Below, piece by piece: positions 58,112-64,000 of a stretch of 64,000 nt of DNA. Made by a program: the position numbers and the translations under genes. Where the stretch lies: contig WAID01000009.1 of assembly GCA_016584495.1 (NCBI GenBank), positions 4,216,001 through 4,280,000 on the forward strand, written 5' to 3'. The notes below the pieces were generated by a model that was given only the letters and a program-made list of their open reading frames with translations, was not told the origin of the DNA and ran no database searches. The stretch's first letter is position 1. The number at the start of each line of letters is the position of its first letter. Source of the DNA: Celoporthe dispersa (lineage: Eukaryota > Ascomycota > Sordariomycetes > Diaporthales > Cryphonectriaceae).

Positions 58112-61100
58112 TCAACACTTAATCTTCTGGGCTATCTCATGGCATACTAAACCCCCCCAAAAAATCAGCATCGAGACAGAATAAATAGGTAATGATAGGG
58201 GGGGCAACTTACAGCTGAGAATACTCGAGGCGCTCAGAATCTTCATCACCGGAACATCAGTCCCGACAGATTTATAGAACCAATTCCGAATCTCCACCGC
58301 GGCAAGAGAATCAACGCCCATCTCCGCGATGCTGTCCTCCGCATGGACGCTGTCAGCACGGAGCTGTAGGGTAATCTCCATCCGGCGGCAGAACGAATCG
58401 ACGAGGTGATCCGTGGCAGCCTGGATGGTCTCTGCGTCCCTGATCAGGTCCTTGACCTGTTTCTGCTGGCCGTAGCCTTGTTGTCCCGGAGCGTCATCAT
58501 CATTATTGTCGTCGTCTTCAGGGACAGTGTGGTGACTAAAGCGCAAGTCACGGTGCCAGTGCTGAGAGTTCGTGTCATTGGTCCGGTACCGTGCTAGACC
58601 GGTGGTCAAGTCGATGACTTCTTGCTTGGCTGCCTTGCCAGGACGACCAGCGGCAATGGCCTCAATGAACATGTGGTGGATGTCACGTTCTGAGACGGGC
58701 GGGTACCCATCTCGCTCCAGTCCACCATAGATCTGCTGTCTCTCGCGAGCGAGCAGGCCCAGGCCATAAATCACCCCAATATTCAGCACCGAAGCTGCCA
58801 ACCTTCTCCGACGCCGGCTGACCGCGAGACCGTTCATGAACATGTTGGCCGCTGCGTAGTTGGACTGGCCCGCGTGGCCGCCAATCGCTGCAAACGACGA
58901 GGTCATGATGAAGAATTCCAGGTCCTCTGAATCAAAGACCAAATCGAGGTTCGTGGAGCCGACTGTCTTGGGCCGCATCACACGGTTCCAGGTATCGACG
59001 TCCATCTGCGCAAAGACGCGGTCGTCCAGCACCATGGCTGCGTTCACGACGCCTCCCACCGTGGGCATCTCATTGGCGCCTCCGGTGGTCGCTGCTAGGG
59101 CAGTGACGTCGTCTAAAACGGTGATGTCGCAGCGCTCAATGCGGATGTGGGCACCCTCTTCGTTCAGCTCGGTCACCCAGGCAGGGTTCATGTCGGGATT
59201 CCGACTGGCGACGATGATGTGGCTTGCGCCGTGTTCAATAAAGAGTCGGCAGAGGCTCTGGCCGAGGTCTCGAGTGAGACCAAACAGGATATAGGTTCGG
59301 TCGCCGCGGAGTGAGCTGGGCTGCACAAGAGGCGCGACAGCGAGGCTGATATTACGGTGTGACTTCCAGTCGACCAAAGTGGACTGCGGCGTGGGTACAA
59401 CTGTCTCAAGCAGCTGAACCGGTGTGATGAAAGAGGATGCAATGTGGCTGGAGTGTTCCGACATCAGCCTGAAGGCAAGATTCGTGGCCACGTCCCAGTT
59501 GGCAGCCAACAATTTGTCCTCTGTGATGTTGGATGTGTGACAAGAAATATCCGAGTGTCGACTGGCCGTTGAGTCAGTACGGTATTCAAATTCGCCGCCC
59601 AAACTCATCAATGTTTTCGAGAGTTGGTCTTTTTGCGGTGCGAAGTCGAATACGACGCACCCAGACGTTCGCGCACAGTCGCACCTGGGCAGTGCACGAC
59701 GAACCTCCTTCAGACTGGCCAATGGGTGAATATGAGTAATGCGAGGGTCGCTGTTTGAATCCTCGAGCGTGGCCTTGTGCTGTCGAGACCACAGATGAAC
59801 GTGTAATCCCTTTCCGGTGCAGATCTCCGACGTTAAAATGTGCACGGCGTGCTGAAGAAGTGGTGGCTGCTCGATCAATACAAGACAGGGCTTGGTGGTA
59901 TCCATGATGATCTGAAGAGCAGCCAAGGCCGTGGAGAGGACAACGGCCATGCGTGGCAGGTCAGCGTTGAACATGGATATTTCCCTGCACAACGAGGCGT
60001 CCATGTTGACGATGGAGGCGAGATTGCTTGTAAGACCCATCACGAGGTTGCTGGATTCCACAATTCTCCCGATGCAGAGATACATAGGATGATGCTCCCC
60101 AATCGCAAAAGTACGTATGGAACTGTACTCAGCGTATGTATGGACTGAGCCGGGCAGTGCCTCAATGTCGCCAAGATCCAAGCCGTTGTACCGTGTTGAA
60201 CCTGACCTATCCTGGCTGGGCTCCACGAGAACACAAGACTCGAGTGTATTGACTGTCGTAGTGACCGATCTGCGATAAGCATTGAGGCGATCGATCGCTG
60301 GTCTGAAAGGAAGAACTCGCGGTATGAAACGCCTGCCACTCTGCATATGTATCTCAGGCTCATTCGACCAGACAATCGAGTCTGGATCTTTCTGCTGAGA
60401 ATATCGAGCCCAGAAACTCAGCTGACAGAACGTGTTAGAGATGAGTCTTGTGGAATCATCAAGAGTATCCAGGTCTAGCACCTGCAACAAGAGATCGGGC
60501 GTCTCTGCCTTCAGAGTCCGGGTCAGTCCCAGGGAGGCAGCCCGGTTAGGATCCCCGCGTGCATTCCTGGTTGCCCATAGGATGAGCATCTCTGGACGCA
60601 CAAATGACCTCAGGACGTCCAACCGTCTTCCTGTCATCGAAGAGCAGACGGCGTCCTCGAGATCAGTCAGGAGGATGACGCCTGTACAGTCGGCTGCGAT
60701 GTCAGGTGTAACATCGTCAAGCCTGGTCACTGTGTATATCAAATTACAGCAACCACTGAGGCGTTGTTCCAGTTCTGTTGCAATAATTTGAACTGCCTGC
60801 GTTTCGCCTCCGATGATCAATAAGCACTGAGTCACCAGCTCGTCCGCTTTCCAAGTCAAAGGCTCCTTGACACTGTTGTTGTTTTTGTAGGGGCCGTCGG
60901 CTTGAAGAACGCTGAGTGACATCCCAAGACGAGTAGAGAACTCCGCGTTACGAGGACGCGAGAAGAACTTACATGTTTCCTCTGCTATGGATCGGTCTGG
61001 TGGCGTTGCTGGAAGAGCCTCTAGCGAATCCTCGTCAACCCCGGTGAAAGCCTCGAGTCTGTTGTTGGAGAGCTCGAGAGGTAGGTGAATCAGTAGTAAG

Positions 61101-64000
61101 AAGCCGCCCTCCTTCATCATTCCTCGGATCCTATCCCAGGAGGACCGAGGATCAAAACCATTGCTTCCCAAGGCTGATACGGACATAATGACCATGTCGT
61201 AGCGATCAGACGCTGGCACCTCGTTCGAGCGCTCGGTATTCAGATCTATAAGCTCCTGGCGGACCTTTCTGCTGCCCTTGATGAAAGGCATACGGTCATA
61301 CAGATTGTCCTCCACCTTCCCGCCAATGGTGTATGTCCGGTACGCAGCACCGAGCCCCTTGAGAATAGGCTCTGTGAATCCAAACTTGGGTTCTGTAATG
61401 CCCAAGACGTTCATTCTAGGGTAACGATGAGAGATCTGTCGGAGAACCCGCTCAAGATGTCGCTGGAAACGCAGCGTCTCATGCGCCTCCTCGGTCATCT
61501 TTTGAAGGCTGCTCAAAACCTCCTCGGGATGGTCCAGGCTGACGTTGCGGATGTAGTCCAGAGCACAAAAGTACGGCGATGTCTGAATAAAACTCTGCAT
61601 GTCTTCCTCACTTAGAAACGACTGTCTTGTGAGTTCTAATGATTGCATGGCACCTAGATCAAGTGAGGCCGATATTTTCGGAGACGCAGGCGGGGTATCG
61701 AGCGACGCCGTGAACCTAACCTGGCGTGTGTAATGCTGCGCGACTCGCATACAGCTCTCTGCAAGTGATGGGTCGATGCCGATGTCGTCAGTTGTCGACC
61801 CAATAATTTCGTCCTCTGGGTCCAACTCCAGGACGGTGTGGAGATACAACTCGTAATCATCCTCAGGCCGGGTGGATGAGAACGAAGACACGACCAGGCC
61901 CTCTACCTGGATCTGCATCTCGCCGAGGTGGTTGAATATGGACATATCGGCAGTAATGCTGGCAGGAGACTCTCTGGAATATGGCTTGAAGCTTATCAGA
62001 TGCGAGTCAACGGATAGGACGTCGGTGGCGCCTGTTACAAGTAAAGCATTGTTGTCAAGGCTGAATCGAATCCGCTCAATATTGGTCGGGAGGAAAGACG
62101 TCCAGAGTGCCCTGTCTCCAGGTGATGAGAATGTTGCAAACGCTGTATGGAAACAGGCATCCAATGTCGCGGGGCTGACCAATAGCCTCGTGCTGTCTGA
62201 GGGGTGGTGGCTGTCAAGGGTGGCAGCGGCGTAGTTGAGCCGTCTGTCGATAGATCTCAAGGCTTTGAAAGGGCCTGTGTACTCCAAGCCAAGACCCTCC
62301 ATCATCTGGTAGAAGCTATCAATCCTGACAGGCAGAGTTTCTGCTCGAGAGCCATGCTGACGACAAGGCAAGGAGTGGACGGGTGTCTCGTCAAGGAGGA
62401 CACGTAACTTGCCCTGAAAATTAAGCTTCATGGGCTTCATGTCGAATGACTTCACGGGTGTAGATGTCAGCTTGAAGTAGCCGTCAAGTGTCTGAGGCTG
62501 GCCTGGTACCCCCTTCTCAGATGGCAGCATGGAGAGACTGAAGAGGGTCTCCACACCCAAGGAATCAGGCTCCAGAGTGATTCCGTTGAGAAACTCCAGG
62601 TCATGAAGCTCAACAACAGTCGTCCTGTAGCCTTCAAGGACGACTCGAGCCGCATCAAGCGCCATGATGCAGTATGCTGATGCAGGGAGGAGGACCTGGC
62701 CCTGGAACTTGTGACCTGCAAGCCAAGGAAGCTTGTCCATCTTCAAGATGTTGCGCCACCGCAAGTCCAAGTGGGTGTCGTCCATGGTTCGGACTCCCAG
62801 GAGCTCATGTGGTGAGTGTTTCCGGAAGTGATATTGCTCTGATGGTCGGGATTCTCTCCAGTGGACCTGAGAGTGGTCCCACGGGTAGGTCGGCGCATCC
62901 AATATGCGAGACTTGACCAGCGAGTGGGAAGGCGAGTCCGAGACAAATCTCCCTATGTCTATAGAAGAGGGGCCAAATTCGGTCCACATCTGCCCTATGA
63001 ACTCAGCCACAGCCAGGCGGTCTTCCTTGACTCTGTTGAGCCCAGACATGTACGGCATCGGTGTTCCAAGAACCTCTTTCATGGTCTCAGTTGCTGGTAA
63101 TTTGAGTGCTGGATGAGGACCAATCTCGATGGCCGCGTTCAGAGACCCGCAGTCTCTGAGTGCAGTGGTCAGAGCATCCTGGAACAGTACTGGGCAGACC
63201 ATGTTCTTGCCCCAATACCTGACCTTTAATTCCTCAGCACTTACTTCCTTGGCAGTACCATAGACACTGGAGATCCACTGGGTCTGGTTGTCTGTAGGGC
63301 AGAAGGGATAGATTTCGAAGCGGCAGTCATCGAGAGCCCTGCAGTACTCCTCCACGGGTTTGTTCATGTGGAACGAGTGGTACGCAGTGTCGACGTTCAA
63401 CACCCTTGCAAAGATGTTTTGACCCTTCAGATTGCTGGCCGCGGCCAGTATTGTCTCGGAATCGCCCGCCAGGGTGGTCAGTGTCTGTGAGTTGCTGGCC
63501 GCAACACAGATTGTGTCCTTGTACTCGTGCTGGGAACAAAATTCCTCTGCCTGCTGGCGAGAAAGTCCGCAGGCAAGCATACCGCCTTTTTGACCCTTTT
63601 TCCCCGATGCGAGGTGTGTGTACCGACCACGATAGTAGGAGACCAGCATCGCTTGTCGCTGCGTGATCCGGCCAGCTGCATACGCTGCTGCGATTTCGCC
63701 TGAAGAGTGGCCGACCACACAGGCAAAGGAAATGCCAATGCTCTTGAGGAAGTCAACGACACCAATCTGCAGGGCAGTGCAGAGTGGTTGCGAAATCGCA
63801 GCCGTGTGAATTCTGGAGTCTTCCTTGCCCATCATGAGTTGTGCCTCTATAGACCAATCTGGTGGATCTGCGCAAGTCTGAAGGATGGTATCCAAACACT
63901 GAATGGTGTTGCGGTATACTGAGCTGATCGTGTATAGTCCCTTGGACATCCCAGCGTATTGGGCTCCTTGGCCTGTGAATATGCCAAGTATCCTAGGTCG
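58112..64000 (-). CDS. Iterative type I polyketide synthase, partial (AT-DH-psiMT-psiER-KR-ACP)
   Basis: The frame is open from the right edge (64000) to the stop at 58112-58114, with a probable 66-bp in-frame intron at 58212-58147. The KS and true start lie beyond the window. Domains in order: acyltransferase (FTGQGAQYAGM; GHSSG with Ser at about 63706), dehydratase (HKFQGQVLLP at about 62700-62720 and LDACFH at about 62150), a methyltransferase-position region (about 61600-61000) that lacks the SAM-binding Gly-rich motif, an enoylreductase-position region (about 60300-59550) without the NADPH-binding GGVG motif, ketoreductase (TYILFGLTRDLGQ; TSSFAA and SNYAAAN catalytic Ser/Tyr/Asn) and ACP (MGVDSLAAVEIRNW, Ser at 58307-58309). 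The protein ends just past the ACP: no thioesterase or NRPS. An unsaturated or partly reduced chain is predicted unless a separate ER acts in trans. Confidence 0.93.
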   Translation of the reverse strand, partial: RPRILGIFTGQGAQYAGMSKGLYTISSVYRNTIQCLDTILQTCADPPDWSIEAQLMMGKEDSRIHTAAISQPLCTALQIGVVDFLKSIGISFACVVGHSSGEIAAAYAAGRITQRQAMLVSYYRGRYTHLASGKKGQKGGMLACGLSRQQAEEFCSQHEYKDTICVAASNSQTLTTLAGDSETILAAASNLKGQNIFARVLNVDTAYHSFHMNKPVEEYCRALDDCRFEIYPFCPTDNQTQWISSVYGTAKEVSAEELKVRYWGKNMVCPVLFQDALTTALRDCGSLNAAIEIGPHPALKLPATETMKEVLGTPMPYMSGLNRVKEDRLAVAEFIGQMWTEFGPSSIDIGRFVSDSPSHSLVKSRILDAPTYPWDHSQVHWRESRPSEQYHFRKHSPHELLGVRTMDDTHLDLRWRNILKMDKLPWLAGHKFQGQVLLPASAYCIMALDAARVVLEGYRTTVVELHDLEFLNGITLEPDSLGVETLFSLSMLPSEKGVPGQPQTLDGYFKLTSTPVKSFDMKPMKLNFQGKLRVLLDETPVHSLPCRQHGSRAETLPVRIDSFYQMMEGLGLEYTGPFKALRSIDRRLNYAAATLDSHHPSDSTRLLVSPATLDACFHTAFATFSSPGDRALWTSFLPTNIERIRFSLDNNALLVTGATDVLSVDSHLISFKPYSRESPASITADMSIFNHLGEMQIQVEGLVVSSFSSTRPEDDYELYLHTVLELDPEDEIIGSTTDDIGIDPSLAESCMRVAQHYTRQVRFTASLDTPPASPKISASLDLGAMQSLELTRQSFLSEEDMQSFIQTSPYFCALDYIRNVSLDHPEEVLSSLQKMTEEAHETLRFQRHLERVLRQISHRYPRMNVLGITEPKFGFTEPILKGLGAAYRTYTIGGKVEDNLYDRMPFIKGSRKVRQELIDLNTERSNEVPASDRYDMVIMSVSALGSNGFDPRSSWDRIRGMMKEGGFLLLIHLPLELSNNRLEAFTGVDEDSLEALPATPPDRSIAEETCKFFSRPRNAEFSTRLGMSLSVLQADGPYKNNNSVKEPLTWKADELVTQCLLIIGGETQAVQIIATELEQRLSGCCNLIYTVTRLDDVTPDIAADCTGVILLTDLEDAVCSSMTGRRLDVLRSFVRPEMLILWATRNARGDPNRAASLGLTRTLKAETPDLLLQVLDLDTLDDSTRLISNTFCQLSFWARYSQQKDPDSIVWSNEPEIHMQSGRRFIPRVLPFRPAIDRLNAYRRSVTTTVNTLESCVLVEPSQDRSGSTRYNGLDLGDIEALPGSVHTYAEYSSIRTFAIGEHHPMYLCIGRIVESSNLVMGLTSNLASIVNMDASLCREISMFNADLPRMAVVLSTALAALQIIMDTTKPCLVLIEQPPLLQHAVHILTSEICTGKGLHVHLWSRQHKATLEDSNSDPRITHIHPLASLKEVRRALPRCDCARTSGCVVFDFAPQKDQLSKTLMSLGGEFEYRTDSTASRHSDISCHTSNITEDKLLAANWDVATNLAFRLMSEHSSHIASSFITPVQLLETVVPTPQSTLVDWKSHRNISLAVAPLVQPSSLRGDRTYILFGLTRDLGQSLCRLFIEHGASHIIVASRNPDMNPAWVTELNEEGAHIRIERCDITVLDDVTALAATTGGANEMPTVGGVVNAAMVLDDRVFAQMDVDTWNRVMRPKTVGSTNLDLVFDSEDLEFFIMTSSFAAIGGHAGQSNYAAANMFMNGLAVSRRRRRLAASVLNIGVIYGLGLLARERQQIYGGLERDGYPPVSERDIHHMFIEAIAAGRPGKAAKQEVIDLTTGLARYRTNDTNSQHWHRDLRFSHHTVPEDDDNNDDDAPGQQGYGQQKQVKDLIRDAETIQAATDHLVDSFCRRMEITLQLRADSVHAEDSIAEMGVDSLAAVEIRNWFYKSVGTDVPVMKILSASSILSCKLPPLSLPIYSVSMLIFWGGLVCHEIAQKIKC

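Noticed and set aside
58112..58146. Reading straight through the end of the PKS without the last intron
   Set aside because: Frame stays open, but GTAAGT and TTTAG sites bound a 66-bp in-frame intron and the insert is rich in Leu/Pro/Ser unlike an ACP tail; intron preferred, not certain.
1..64000. CRISPR array, bacterial operon signals, ribosome binding sites
   Set aside because: The window is eukaryotic; no regularly spaced repeats were seen.

Overview
The window is filamentous ascomycete (Pezizomycotina) nuclear DNA. The evidence is short spliceosomal introns (about 50-250 bp, GT-AG plus one GC-AG), a Zn(II)2Cys6 regulator, fungal-only families (GLEYA adhesin, DUF3602, DUF7730, DUF4470-MYND, fungal rhodopsin-like membrane protein, LCCL protein), a GH11 xylanase and an iterative highly-reducing-type polyketide synthase. 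Genus cannot be fixed from sequence alone; the gene mix fits a plant-associated saprotroph or pathogen. Gene models below were spliced by hand from frame continuity, splice sites and protein motifs.

Layout. 1-241: 5' end of chorismate synthase (ARO2), running off the left edge. 751-2603: CorA-like membrane protein. 3441-6645: Zn(II)2Cys6 regulator, divergent from a quercetin 2,3-dioxygenase-like bicupin (8230-9446) that converges on a salicylate-hydroxylase-type FAD monooxygenase (9986-about 11858). 13646-15153: GLEYA/Thr-rich adhesin. 16980-17993: HSL-type alpha/beta hydrolase. 18637-20198: nitroalkane oxidase-like flavoprotein. Together 3.4-20.2 kb reads as a plant-chemical catabolism or detoxification island. 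20762-24139: large basic protein of unknown function. 24809-25700: mitoribosomal MRP10, divergent from it. 26479-about 27844: unknown, probably mitochondrial protein. 27.8-30.4 kb: gene-poor, AT-rich stretch with a split tRNA-Arg(CCT). 30446-34185: DUF4470/MYND protein. 35293-36041: GH11 xylanase. 37446-38795: BTB protein. 39525-41693: intronless ADP-ribosylglycohydrolase-family fusion protein. 41892-45697: three small or unknown genes. 46160-48013: UNC93-like MFS protein. 50160-51386: rhodopsin-like seven-TM protein. 52046-53122: LCCL protein. 53671-55002: DUF7730 protein. 55316-57167: MFS drug exporter. 58112-64000: polyketide synthase (AT-DH-psiMT-psiER-KR-ACP; KS beyond the right edge). 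The exporter beside the PKS suggests that a secondary-metabolite cluster starts at the right edge.

Two signals go beyond ordinary annotation. First, three CGG(N5)CCG palindromes lie within 100 bp upstream of the FAD monooxygenase and one more lies upstream of the quercetinase gene. This is the expected target shape for the Zn(II)2Cys6 protein encoded next door, so these genes may form a local flavonoid-degrading regulon. Second, several otherwise well-conserved genes carry +1 frame breaks, each sitting in a short homopolymer, which points to systematic assembly error (or clustered pseudogenisation). Anyone using predicted proteins from this window should correct for it.
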